64,000 nucleotides of DNA, taken from positions 1 to 64,000 of the forward strand of contig CAIOZF010000098.1 in the NCBI GenBank assembly GCA_903862645.1, given 5' to 3'. Below, one piece after another: positions 1-9,300 of the stretch. A program made the position numbers and the translations under genes. The notes beneath the pieces were generated by a model. That model saw nothing but the letters and a program-made list of their open reading frames with translations. It searched no databases and was not told the DNA's origin. How positions within the stretch are numbered: the first letter of the stretch is position 1; each line of letters begins with the position of its first letter. Source of the stretch: an uncultured Gammaproteobacteria bacterium. GTDB lineage: Bacteria > Pseudomonadota > Gammaproteobacteria > Pseudomonadales > Pseudohongiellaceae.

Positions 1-1
1 G

Positions 2-121
2 GATGCAACTTCGTACGGTACTGACGACAGCAAAAAAGGCGAACACGTAGAATGGCAGTTTCACTCCACGGATGGTGTTGTCAATTTTAGTTGGCAGGAT
101 AGTTTCAAAAATAGCTTGTAG
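2..121 (+). CDS. C-terminal end of a CDS entering from the left edge (hypothetical)
   Basis: Open frame from base 2 to a TAG at 119-121: DATSYGTDDSKKGEHVEWQFHSTDGVVNFSWQDSFKNSL*. Absent from the ORF track because it is partial. Confidence 0.4.
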   Translation, partial: DATSYGTDDSKKGEHVEWQFHSTDGVVNFSWQDSFKNSL

Positions 122-255
122 CATCTTGTCTCTTCGAAGTTGAAGTTACTGGGCTTGGCCTAATGAATTTACAAATGGAATGTAACGGCACCCATCATCT
201 TCTCGCCAATGCGCCAAGCGGGCTTTGTGAGCCGAGCACTAAAGAGAGGATGTAA

Positions 256-1113
256 TTACCGCGCCGCCAAACGCTCGCGATACTGAGCCAGAGCCACCTT
301 CAACTTCTCGGCGTTCTGCGGCCCCATGCGCAGCAGCTGCTTCTCGACGGGAGTCATGCTTTCGATGCCGGCATCGGCATACACGTACATGACTTTTGGC
401 TTCACGAGCTGGAAAGGACCCTCGGCAGTCTGCGCACCCACCACGTTGTCGATGGCGCGGATCAGCACTTCATCAAAATTGCGGTTCGCGTAGCCGATTT
501 CGGCGAAGGCTTCCTGAAACAGGGGGCGGAGGATGCGGTAGATCGCCACCGCCTGATCCGGATCGACAGCCGTCAGCGCATCGATCAGCGGGGTGTAACG
601 CTGGTAGGAAACGGTCTGCATTTCGAACAGGTTCGCGTCTACTTCACGGACCGCCATTGGCTGCTGCGGGCGGCGCACCGGATATTCCAGTTGCGGCAGT
701 GAGCCCTGGCTGACGTTCTCGACAAATACAACAAAGCGGCGGATCAACTCTTCGGAGGTCAGCAGCTCCAGCAGCGTGGCGCCCGTCTCCAGTGCGCCCA
801 GGCGCGTCAGCACGAAGGCGTCGCTGAGATTGAGAGTGGGCAGTTCGACGACCTCCTCGATCACGGCTGGCGCGACAGGTTCTTCGACAATGGTCCGCAC
901 CACGGCAGGGGCAGGAGCAGGCTCGTTGACGGTCGGCAGCAATGCGGTGGGCTCGACAATGCGCTCTACGGCTGCGGGTGCGATTGGGACCGGTGCTTCG
1001 ATGGCAACCGTGCGGGTGCCCTCGGGAGTTTCAAAGGTGGCCGCCAGATAGACCAGAAACAGCAGCCCGATGACAGCAATTGCAGCGATGATGGCCAGAC
1101 TCTTGTTTGCCAT
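256..1113 (-). CDS. Membrane-anchored hypothetical protein with Pro/Val/Ala-rich linker
   Basis: 285 aa ORF; N-terminal TM segment (SLAIIAAIAVIGLLFLVYLA) followed by a P/V/E-rich stretch and a folded-looking C-terminal region. Confidence 0.7.
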   Translation of the reverse strand: MANKSLAIIAAIAVIGLLFLVYLAATFETPEGTRTVAIEAPVPIAPAAVERIVEPTALLPTVNEPAPAPAVVRTIVEEPVAPAVIEEVVELPTLNLSDAFVLTRLGALETGATLLELLTSEELIRRFVVFVENVSQGSLPQLEYPVRRPQQPMAVREVDANLFEMQTVSYQRYTPLIDALTAVDPDQAVAIYRILRPLFQEAFAEIGYANRNFDEVLIRAIDNVVGAQTAEGPFQLVKPKVMYVYADAGIESMTPVEKQLLRMGPQNAEKLKVALAQYRERLAAR

Positions 1114-1289
1114 GAAAAACCCCGTGAAGAATCAGATTGTGGTTGTCGTGCCCGGCATATCGAACAAGCGTTGCCGGATGGTACGACGAGCGGGCGCCAT
1201 TCTTGCACAGGCCCCCGGAGGCGACAAGCCAAGGCCTGTTAAATCAGCATCTTGCCTGCAATTGCCATGATTGCAACACAATCATGTGC

Positions 1290-1883
1290 TCATCCCGTTA
1301 AACCTTCTCCCGCGCCCAGCAGCACTGCCAATCCCAGCAAGGCAAAGATCGCAGCCGCGACCATGTGCACCGTGCGCACCGGCACCTTGTCGGCGATGCG
1401 ATCGCCCAGAATCACAGCGGGTACGTTGGCGATCATCATGCCGAGCGTCGTGCCCATGACCACCGCCACCAGGGCTTGATAGTGTGCCGATAGGGCCACG
1501 GTGGCGATCTGCGTCTTGTCACCCATCTCGGCCAGAAAGAAGGCCACCAGCGTGGCGCCAAAGACGCCCATGCGGGCAAGCTTGGCATCCTCTTCGCTGA
1601 ACTTGTCAGGGATCAGCGTCCAGCCCGCCATGGCGAGGAAGGACACGCCCAGGATCCAGCGCATAGTATCTGGAGCGACCAGCGCCGGCAGCCAGGCACC
1701 GATGCCGCCGGCAAAACCGTGGTTGAGCAATGTCGCCACCAGAATTCCCAGGATGATCGGCATGGGGCGGCGAAACTTCGCAGCGAGAATGAAGGCGAGC
1801 AACTGGGTCTTGTCGCCGATCTCGGCCAGTGCCACCACTCCTGTGGAAACTAGAAACGCATCTAAACCAGATTCCATGCTCAA
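1290..1883 (-). CDS. GDT1/TMEM165 (UPF0016) family transporter, putative Mn2+ exporter
   Basis: Duplicated E-x-G-D-K-T-Q motifs (ALAEIGDKTQLLAF and FLAEMGDKTQIAT), about six TM segments. Confidence 0.92.
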   Translation of the reverse strand: MSMESGLDAFLVSTGVVALAEIGDKTQLLAFILAAKFRRPMPIILGILVATLLNHGFAGGIGAWLPALVAPDTMRWILGVSFLAMAGWTLIPDKFSEEDAKLARMGVFGATLVAFFLAEMGDKTQIATVALSAHYQALVAVVMGTTLGMMIANVPAVILGDRIADKVPVRTVHMVAAAIFALLGLAVLLGAGEGLTG

Positions 1884-1985
1884 TCTCCAAATTCGTTCAA
1901 CGCGACCCCGGCGAGATCGACTGGATCGACCTGATTCAAGGGGCGGGGATTATAGGTAAGGGCGCCATAGCCGGTCTACCGACAC

Positions 1986-3200
1986 TTACCAGAGTAAGTC
2001 GATGCGCCGGTAGGCGCGATTGACGGTGGCAAACAGCGTTGTCAGTTCATCCAGACGCTGCTGCGCCGGAATGCCATCGCTGGTCTGCAACGTCGGATTC
2101 GCGGTCAGCAGGAGTTGCATTTCCCCCATGCTTCCGTCCAGAGCCATCAAGGCCGAGCGGATACGATCCCGGTACTGGTCCCGCTGCATTTCCATTTCTA
2201 GATACAGCGGATTCTCTCGCCGCACGGTGGCACAACTGCGCGAGACCTGCCCGCTGGGGCCGACGACATCGGTGCAGATATATTCTGATATGAACCGCTC
2301 CACCGGGCGCTGCATTTGGTTGGGCAGGGTGCGCAGTGAATACTCTGCGAGGTTGTATTCGGTCAGCGCCTTGCCATAGAGCAGTGCGAACCGGGATTGC
2401 GTTGACATGCTTTGATCAGCACCCATGAGCGCTACACCGTAGACTTCGTGCAGGTTTTCGACTTCCCGGATGTTGCCAAGCGCAGAGTTGCCCAGCAGGT
2501 TGCCGCGCAGCGCCTGCATCTTCCACTCACCCAGTGCGATGGCGGCATCGGCGTAGTCCTGAGTGCCAGCGGCATGCAGGCGGGTATTCAAATAAAAGGC
2601 CAGGTGTTCTCGATCATCGACCAGTTGCCAGGCGCCAGCGGATTTGAGGGCGGCGATGAGTTCTTCGAGCACCAGCAGTTGCTGCGGACTGAGCAGGCCA
2701 TCGCTGATGCGGGTGATGTTCAGTGCGCGCTCGAAGACTTCGGCGGCGGACTGGTGTTGGCCGATCTGGCTGAAGTAATGCCCCATATCCAGCAGGGCTT
2801 CGATCAGGCTAACGTCATAGGGGCCGAACTCGCTCTCCAATGCCGCCAGATTTTCCTCGAAGCGGGTAAGTTGCTGGCTGATCTCCAGAGCGGTCTGTTC
2901 GTCCACCACTGGCGCGGCTTGATCACCGGCATTGGCGGGCGGCACTTGCGACCCGTCATAGATGACGTCATTGAAGATGGTGGCGCCATCGATAATGACG
3001 GCGCCACCGACGGAAGGCCCGCCGGGGTTGTCGATTATTTCGGCTTTGTCGGATTTTTCTGCCGTATTTACATCATCGGCAGCTGCCGCCGCCTGCAGTG
3101 AAGCGCCAGGCAAACCAAGGGCTAGGCAGACCATGATTCCCGCACAATGCCGCAGGCCAACGCCCTTGAACACACCCCGTTTCTGCCAATGCCAACCCAT
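1986..3200 (-). CDS. Secreted TPR-like hypothetical protein
   Basis: Signal-peptide-like N-terminus, then helical repeats (HYFSQIGQHQSAAEVFERALNITR). Start codon uncertain (ORF opens at 3239). Confidence 0.65.
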   Translation of the reverse strand: MGWHWQKRGVFKGVGLRHCAGIMVCLALGLPGASLQAAAAADDVNTAEKSDKAEIIDNPGGPSVGGAVIIDGATIFNDVIYDGSQVPPANAGDQAAPVVDEQTALEISQQLTRFEENLAALESEFGPYDVSLIEALLDMGHYFSQIGQHQSAAEVFERALNITRISDGLLSPQQLLVLEELIAALKSAGAWQLVDDREHLAFYLNTRLHAAGTQDYADAAIALGEWKMQALRGNLLGNSALGNIREVENLHEVYGVALMGADQSMSTQSRFALLYGKALTEYNLAEYSLRTLPNQMQRPVERFISEYICTDVVGPSGQVSRSCATVRRENPLYLEMEMQRDQYRDRIRSALMALDGSMGEMQLLLTANPTLQTSDGIPAQQRLDELTTLFATVNRAYRRIDLLW

Positions 3201-3348
3201 CGCTTTCTCGCTTGTTACCAGACCCAATGCCCGTGGCACCGATGAGATTGACTCTCTTCATGCCGACAGGTCACACTACGGCGCACCCCCTGTACCAGAC
3301 CTGAATAATCAAAACATTAACCGGGGGACTTACGCAAGGAGACCCAAC

Positions 3349-3987
3349 ATGAACAAGATCACCCTGACGGCCTCAGTCCTGGCACTGGCCTGCTGCACCA
3401 GCGTTATCAGCGCACAGAACAATAGCATGAGTTTCTTCATCACCAGCGTCGGCTCCGGCAATGGCGCCAACCTCGGCGGTCTGGCCGGTGCCGACGCCCA
3501 CTGCGCCGCACTGGCTACAGCGGCTGGCGCAGGCGGCAAGACCTGGCAGGCCTATCTGAGCACTCAGGGTGCCGGCGGCGTGAATGCGCGTGACCGCATC
3601 GGCACCGGCCCGTGGTTCAATGCCAAGGGCGTTCAGATTGCCTCCAATGTGGCCGAACTGCACAGTGAAGCAGCGTTGACTGGCAAGGAAAATTCGCTGA
3701 CCGAAGCCGGTAATGTGGTCAACGGCCGTGGCGATGAACCCAACCAGCACGACATTCTGACCGGCTCACAGGCCGACGGTACCGCCTTCACAGACGGCGC
3801 CGACCAGACCTGTAACAACTGGACCAGCAGCAGTGAAGGCGCTGCCGCAGTGGGCCATTTCGACCGTCAGGGTGGTGGCGCCAACCCGACCTCATGGAAT
3901 AGCGCACACGCCTCGCGCAGCTGCAGCCAGGAAGACCTCATCGCCACCGGCGGCAACGGTTACTTCTACTGCTTCGCCACCAACTGA
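3349..3987 (+). CDS. Secreted protein with DUF1554/lectin-like fold
   Basis: ATG after AAGGAGACCCAAC; signal peptide MNKITLTASVLALACCTSVISA; GLAGADAHCAALATAAGAGGKTWQAYLST and C-terminal RSCSQEDLIATGGNGYFYCFA are typical of this family. Confidence 0.75.
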   Translation: MNKITLTASVLALACCTSVISAQNNSMSFFITSVGSGNGANLGGLAGADAHCAALATAAGAGGKTWQAYLSTQGAGGVNARDRIGTGPWFNAKGVQIASNVAELHSEAALTGKENSLTEAGNVVNGRGDEPNQHDILTGSQADGTAFTDGADQTCNNWTSSSEGAAAVGHFDRQGGGANPTSWNSAHASRSCSQEDLIATGGNGYFYCFATN

Positions 3988-4065
3988 TAGACACCAGGGC
4001 TGCTGTGGGCAATGTGCCCCGGCAGTCCCGGTTGCGCTTGCAACCACCCGCAGAGCAGATCGACC

Positions 4066-5025
4066 ATGGACTTCAAGGATTACTACAAGATTCTGGACGT
4101 CGCCACCGACGCCGATCTCAAAACCATCAAGACCGCTTACCGCCGTATGGCCCGCAAATACCATCCCGATGTCAGCTCCGAACACGACGCCGAGAAGCAA
4201 TTCAAGGAAGTATCGGAGGCCTATGAAGTCCTCTCCGATGAGAAGAAGCGGGCGGAGTATGACGAGCTGCGTAAATACGGCAGCTCGGGGCAATCATTCG
4301 AGCCGCCTCCGGGCTGGCAACGCCCCGGGGCACAGGCCGGCCAACAAGGTGGCAACGCCGACTTCTCGGATTTCTTCGAGCATATCTTCGGTGGTGGCCG
4401 CTTTCGCCAGGGCGCCGGCGGACCGTCCTTCGATGGCAGTGAGGACTTCAGCTCCAATCGCGGGCGCGACATCGAGGTCGAGTGGCCGCTGCTGTTGGAG
4501 GAGACGCTCTCGGACGAATCCCGCAGCATCGAATACAACCTGCCGCATTACGGCGAGTCAGGGCGGCAGACCGATATCCGCAAGACCCTCAAGGTGAAGA
4601 TCCCCGCCGGGGTCAGCGATGGCGAGCGTATTCGCATCAAGGGCCAGGGCGCTCCCGGTTTCGGCAATGGACCCGCAGGAGATCTCTATCTGCGCCTCCG
4701 ACTGGTGCCACATCCTTTGTTCGATGTCACTGGCCACGACCTCACTATCACAGTGCCGGTCACGCCCTGGGAGGCGGCGCTGGGGGCAAAGATCACCGTG
4801 CCCACGCTGACTGGCAAGATCAGTCTCAACCTTGCGCCGAACAGCCAGAGTGGCCAGAAACTGCGCGTCAAGGGACGCGGTCTGCGGAGCAAAACGGGGC
4901 CTGGCCATCTTTACGCACTGCTCAAGGTGGTGATGCCACAGAATACCGACGACGCGACACGGGAACTCTGGCAGGCACTCGCCGCCAAGGCCGGTTTCAA
5001 TCCCCGCAAAGATTGGGAGGTATGA
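4066..5025 (+). CDS. cbpA: Curved DNA-binding protein / DnaJ-class co-chaperone CbpA
   Basis: J-domain with HPD ([12 protein letters not shown]...YHPDVSSE...[10 protein letters not shown]), no zinc finger, C-terminal substrate-binding domains; adjacent cbpM. Confidence 0.95.
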   Translation: MDFKDYYKILDVATDADLKTIKTAYRRMARKYHPDVSSEHDAEKQFKEVSEAYEVLSDEKKRAEYDELRKYGSSGQSFEPPPGWQRPGAQAGQQGGNADFSDFFEHIFGGGRFRQGAGGPSFDGSEDFSSNRGRDIEVEWPLLLEETLSDESRSIEYNLPHYGESGRQTDIRKTLKVKIPAGVSDGERIRIKGQGAPGFGNGPAGDLYLRLRLVPHPLFDVTGHDLTITVPVTPWEAALGAKITVPTLTGKISLNLAPNSQSGQKLRVKGRGLRSKTGPGHLYALLKVVMPQNTDDATRELWQALAAKAGFNPRKDWEV

Positions 5026-5026
5026 T

Positions 5027-5332
5027 ATGCACACTGAATACGTAGTAAGTTTGAGGCTGATGGATGCGTGTCATGCCCTGGAGCTGGCATCGCCGCAGGT
5101 GTTGGAGATCGTCGAACATGGCATCATTGTCCCTACTGGCGCGACGCCGGAGGACTGGCTGTTCGATCTGCAGATGATCAGCACGGCCAAGCGCGCCCTG
5201 CGTCTGCAGCGCGATCTGCAACTGGAGTGGTCGACGGTGGCGCTGGTGCTGGAACTGCTTGAGGAGCGCGATCGTCTGCGCGACGAGAACGCCATGCTGC
5301 AGCGGCGTCTGCAGCGTTTTCTGCATGACTGA
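5027..5332 (+). CDS. cbpM: Chaperone modulator CbpM (MerR-like)
   Basis: 101 aa; position directly after cbpA; LASPQVLEIVEHGIIVP...WLFDLQMISTAKRALRLQRDLQLEWSTVALVLELLEE. Confidence 0.88.
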   Translation: MHTEYVVSLRLMDACHALELASPQVLEIVEHGIIVPTGATPEDWLFDLQMISTAKRALRLQRDLQLEWSTVALVLELLEERDRLRDENAMLQRRLQRFLHD

Positions 5333-5350
5333 CTTCTGGATTGCTCCCGC

Positions 5351-5827
5351 ATGGCCGTAGAGATCGAACGCAAATTCCTGGTGCTCCCCGAGCGCCTGCC
5401 GCTCTTGCCCGAGGGCAGCCGCATCTGTCAGGGCTATATCCCCACCCTGAACCGCACTACCGTGCGCGTGCGTCGCAGCGGCACGCGCGCCTTCCTCACG
5501 CTCAAAGGGCCAAGCAATGGCCTGAGCCGCTCCGAGTTCGAATACGAGATTCCCGCGCTGGACGCTGAGCAGATGATCGATCAACTGTGCGCCGGCGGCA
5601 CCGTGGACAAGATGCGTTACGAGATCGTGCACGAGGGGATGGTGTGGGAACTCGATGTCTTCTCCGGGGAGAACAGCGGCCTGATCGTCGCAGAAATCGA
5701 GTTGCTGCACGAAGACCAGCCCTTTGCGGTGCCGGTGTGGATCGGCGAGGAAGTCAGCACCGATCCACGCTACTCCAACCTCGCCCTGCTGCAGAATCCC
5801 TTCAAGCGCTGGGCGGCGCAGCCCTGA
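5351..5827 (+). CDS. CYTH domain protein (triphosphate tunnel metalloenzyme)
   Basis: MAVEIERKFLV N-terminal ExExK signature, TVRVRRSGTRAFLTLKG, EFEYEIP. Confidence 0.92.
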   Translation: MAVEIERKFLVLPERLPLLPEGSRICQGYIPTLNRTTVRVRRSGTRAFLTLKGPSNGLSRSEFEYEIPALDAEQMIDQLCAGGTVDKMRYEIVHEGMVWELDVFSGENSGLIVAEIELLHEDQPFAVPVWIGEEVSTDPRYSNLALLQNPFKRWAAQP

Positions 5828-5851
5828 GGGGCATACGCCGCAGCGAAAGAC

Positions 5852-6934
5852 TCAGGGAAGCACTCGCGTAAACTTGCGGATAGCCGTCTCTGCGACTTCT
5901 GCCGCGTAGAGGTTGCCGTCCTCATCTACCGTCACACCCTCGGCATGACTCGTAGTGCCTTCCGGATCGGTGACCGGGTCCGGCGTAAACGCCGTCACGA
6001 AACCATCGCGGGCGCTGCCCACACGAATGCCGCGCTCCCAACCGGGATTGCGATCATCCCCCGTGTTGGATTCTGAATCGGCTGAGTAAAGCATGTCGTT
6101 GGCATCGATGTAGACATCACTGGGACGCCCGAACTGGGTCCAGGTGCTGATGTGATTGCCTTCCTGATCGAAGAGCTGGATGCGGCTGTTGGCGCGGTCG
6201 GCGACGAACAGGCGGCCCTGTGAATCCATGGCCAGTGCGTGAGGTACGCGGAACTCCCCCGCTTCCAGCCCGACTGTGCCCCACTGCATCAGAAATTTAC
6301 CTTCACTGTTGTACTTGATGATGCGGTTGTCGGTGTTGGGGCTGTGGCCGTCGGCAACGAAGATGTCACCGTTGGGGGCTACGAGAACATCATTAGGCGC
6401 ATTGAAGAAGTAGCGTCCGGTGCCCGCTACGCCTGCGATCCCCAGACTCATCAGCAACTCGCCCTCGGGGCTGAACTTGTGCACCTGATTGCCCTTGCGG
6501 CCAGTGCTCGCTGTCGCCGCATCGGTCACCCAGACGTTGCCGTCCTGATCGACAAACATGCCGTGTGGCCACACGAACAGGCCTGCCCCAAAGCTGCGCA
6601 GAATGTTGCCGTCGGTGTCCATCAGCATGATCGGGTCAACAGTGGGGCTGTCTTCGCAGCTTCCCGGCCCCCGGTTACCCCCGCAGCGATCTGCCACCCA
6701 GACAGTGCCATTGCCCGCGTAGTGAATGGCACTCGCAGCGCCCCAGCTTCTGCCGGCTGGCAGATTGCCCAACGCCTGCTCACCGCGCGCGAAGGGGTTG
6801 GGTATCCCGGACATACCTTGGACGATCGTGGCGGAGGAGCCTGTGCCTGAGGAATTGGGGGGCGAAGCGCAGGCTGTGCACAACGCCAGCAGGGCTAACA
6901 CTAAAGACATTCGACAGATTTTCTTAGGGTCCAT
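5852..6934 (-). CDS. NHL-repeat beta-propeller lipoprotein
   Basis: Lipobox LALCTAC; repeated blocks such as PHALAMDSQGRLFVADRANSRIQLFDQEG. Start at 6934 preferred (GGAGAGAGGT upstream). Confidence 0.85.
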   Translation of the reverse strand: MDPKKICRMSLVLALLALCTACASPPNSSGTGSSATIVQGMSGIPNPFARGEQALGNLPAGRSWGAASAIHYAGNGTVWVADRCGGNRGPGSCEDSPTVDPIMLMDTDGNILRSFGAGLFVWPHGMFVDQDGNVWVTDAATASTGRKGNQVHKFSPEGELLMSLGIAGVAGTGRYFFNAPNDVLVAPNGDIFVADGHSPNTDNRIIKYNSEGKFLMQWGTVGLEAGEFRVPHALAMDSQGRLFVADRANSRIQLFDQEGNHISTWTQFGRPSDVYIDANDMLYSADSESNTGDDRNPGWERGIRVGSARDGFVTAFTPDPVTDPEGTTSHAEGVTVDEDGNLYAAEVAETAIRKFTRVLP

Positions 6935-7233
6935 ACCTCTCTCCACTCTCTCTCCACATCGGGATTTTTTGATTGTTATTGTGAATAACTGCCCGGATGT
7001 TACGGCATAAATCTACCCGAAAGCACTCTGAATCTCTCGACTGTGAAGCACTTGCTCGGATCGATATTCGATTTCCGTATCACTCTGTAACTTTACAGGG
7101 CGGCCGCAATCTGTTCTTCTGCTCCGCGGTCACAAGAAGACGCGGCGAAAAAAGCTCGATCGCGCATACGAAAAACGGCCAATTAAATCAGCCAGATAAT
7201 AGTAGCCCTAACTAGAAGCACGAGAGCACGATA

Positions 7234-8364
7234 ATGATTAAACGATTGCTGAAAACCGCCGCTGCACTGTTGATTGCCGGACAAATTTCCGGTCTTTCCG
7301 CCGCTGAGAACGAAGTGATTCTCGGCCCAGTCGGCCCGAGCCCCTACGACATCATTCCTTACTGGCACAAGCCCTTTGCCCAGCCAGGCTATGCATTTGG
7401 TGGCAACTCCGGTCTATTCGCCGAGTCCCCCGACCGCATCATCATTGCCCAGCGTGGTGAAGCCCGCCTGCCCAACCCGATACCACCGGAATATGCCGGC
7501 TATGCGGGCTCGCTCGGTATCAACGTACTCAGCGCCACCGAACTGCGCACCTGGCAAAACTGCCTGTATGTGCTCGATGGCGACGGCAACGTGATCGAGA
7601 ACTGGACGCAGTGGGACGTGCTGTGCGCTGGCTCCGATGGTCCAGGCCCGCACCGCTTGCGCATCAGCCCCTATGATCCCGACAAAAGAATCTGGGTCAT
7701 CAATGAAACCTTCCACACAATCTATGTGTTTAGCAACGACGGCAAAGAGCTGTTGATGACACTCGGTGAAAAAGGCGTACCCGGCGCTGACGCGACCCAC
7801 TTCGCCAGACCTCAGGATGTAGCCTTCCTGCCCGATGGCCGTGTGCTGATCGCCGATGGACTCGACAATCACCGCGTCATCATCGCGGACAGCAAAGATG
7901 GCAAGTACATCTCTGAGTTTGGGGGTTTCGGCACCGAGCCAGGACAGTTCAACGGCGTGCACACAGTGGCGGTGGGACCAGATGGTTTGATATTCGCATT
8001 GGATCGCTCCGGCGGACGCGTCAACGTCTATCGCACGACTAATGACCCGGCCCGTGTCGAACACGTCAGTACCTGGGACGGATTCAGCCTGCCATTGGAC
8101 ATGATCGTGAATGAAGATGCTGTGTGGCTTACCGACCTCAATCCGCTGCGCTTCGTCAAACTGGATTTCAACGGCAATCGACTCTATTCATGGCTTGTCG
8201 AGCGCGATGGCCCGACCGGTTATCTGGAGGTACACGCGTTTACCGTGGACTCGGATCTCAATCTCTACGGCGGTGACAATCAATACGGCCGCACGCAGAA
8301 ACTGGTTCCAAAACCGGGCGCCGATCCTGCACTGATTATCGGACAGCCCTGGGTGGCGCGCTGA
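7234..8364 (+). CDS. NHL-repeat beta-propeller secreted protein
   Basis: Signal peptide; FARPQDVAFLPDGRVLIADGLDNHRVIIADSKDG and similar blocks; divergent to the NHL gene at 5852-6934. Confidence 0.85.
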   Translation: MIKRLLKTAAALLIAGQISGLSAAENEVILGPVGPSPYDIIPYWHKPFAQPGYAFGGNSGLFAESPDRIIIAQRGEARLPNPIPPEYAGYAGSLGINVLSATELRTWQNCLYVLDGDGNVIENWTQWDVLCAGSDGPGPHRLRISPYDPDKRIWVINETFHTIYVFSNDGKELLMTLGEKGVPGADATHFARPQDVAFLPDGRVLIADGLDNHRVIIADSKDGKYISEFGGFGTEPGQFNGVHTVAVGPDGLIFALDRSGGRVNVYRTTNDPARVEHVSTWDGFSLPLDMIVNEDAVWLTDLNPLRFVKLDFNGNRLYSWLVERDGPTGYLEVHAFTVDSDLNLYGGDNQYGRTQKLVPKPGADPALIIGQPWVAR

Positions 8365-9109
8365 TAGCGGAGTGCGGATCGCCTTCCGCGCGCCAGTTCA
8401 GGCGGTGGAAGTCGAAGCCCTGCTCAATCGTCGGCTTGACAACCTGGAAGTACGGCGAGAGATCGAAGTCACGCGGCACAAAGTGAGTGAAGTGGCGCTG
8501 CCGGTATTCCAGCTCTGCGGAATCGGCGCCGGGCTGCGGGCGCGGCATGATCGGATAGTTGATTGACTGAAACGCCTGGGCGATCAGCGTCGAGCAGATC
8601 GCCTTGGTAGGTTCACCACTGCCAAGACTGATGAGCTTGCGGCGATAACGCGTCGGCACCATCGGGTTCTGAATCAGGTAGCGCATCAGATCAATGATGT
8701 TCTTCATGTCGTAGCGATACCCCAGCCGCTCCTCCACAAAACTCAACAGCTTGCGTCTCTCGATTTCGGTCAGCCCGACCGGCCGGCAGATGCGCAAATT
8801 GTAATGCTCGTACTTGTTAAGCGGCACCAGCGTGACCCCTTCATTCAGATCCGCTTCAATCAGACACGGAATATCCGTCGACTGATCGATCAGACCCATA
8901 AACATACACGCATGCGACCACGTAGATTGAGTTAGGTATTTGATTGCCAGACTGATACGGCTGTTGCCATCCACCAGCAAGATATCGCCAGGCTGAATGA
9001 CCTTGAGTATCCGCTCCAGCGGTACGGAGTCATGACGCTCATAGTCGGGAAAGGGTTTGCTCAAGTAGGCTGCGAGGCTGCGCCCAATTGTGCGGGTAAT
9101 CTTCAGCAT
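8336..9109 (-). CDS. YiiX-like permuted papain/NlpC-P60 superfamily amidase
   Basis: GDILLVDGNSRISLAIKYLTQSTWSHACMFMG, YDMKNIIDLMRYL, ICSTLIAQAFQSINY. ORF extends to 9190; ATG at 9109 preferred. Confidence 0.75.
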   Translation of the reverse strand: MLKITRTIGRSLAAYLSKPFPDYERHDSVPLERILKVIQPGDILLVDGNSRISLAIKYLTQSTWSHACMFMGLIDQSTDIPCLIEADLNEGVTLVPLNKYEHYNLRICRPVGLTEIERRKLLSFVEERLGYRYDMKNIIDLMRYLIQNPMVPTRYRRKLISLGSGEPTKAICSTLIAQAFQSINYPIMPRPQPGADSAELEYRQRHFTHFVPRDFDLSPYFQVVKPTIEQGFDFHRLNWRAEGDPHSAISAPPRAVR

Positions 9110-9300
9110 TGTTGAAAGTCTCTGTGTGTCCTGCACTGACAACTGCGCCAGCACTAATCTGCATGCACTATAACTTACCTCAACCGCCAAAAAAATTCAG
9201 TTATACTGGCCGCCTGCTCAGCCCTCCGCCAAGGATTCGCGGCAACAAGATGTTGCCGCGCATCTCACTGGCAACCAATTTTCGACCCGGAGCACTCTTC

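Noticed and set aside
1884-1960. yybP-ykoY Mn riboswitch upstream of the GDT1 transporter
   Set aside because: The leader is too short after the apparent -10 box and I could not find the conserved riboswitch core.
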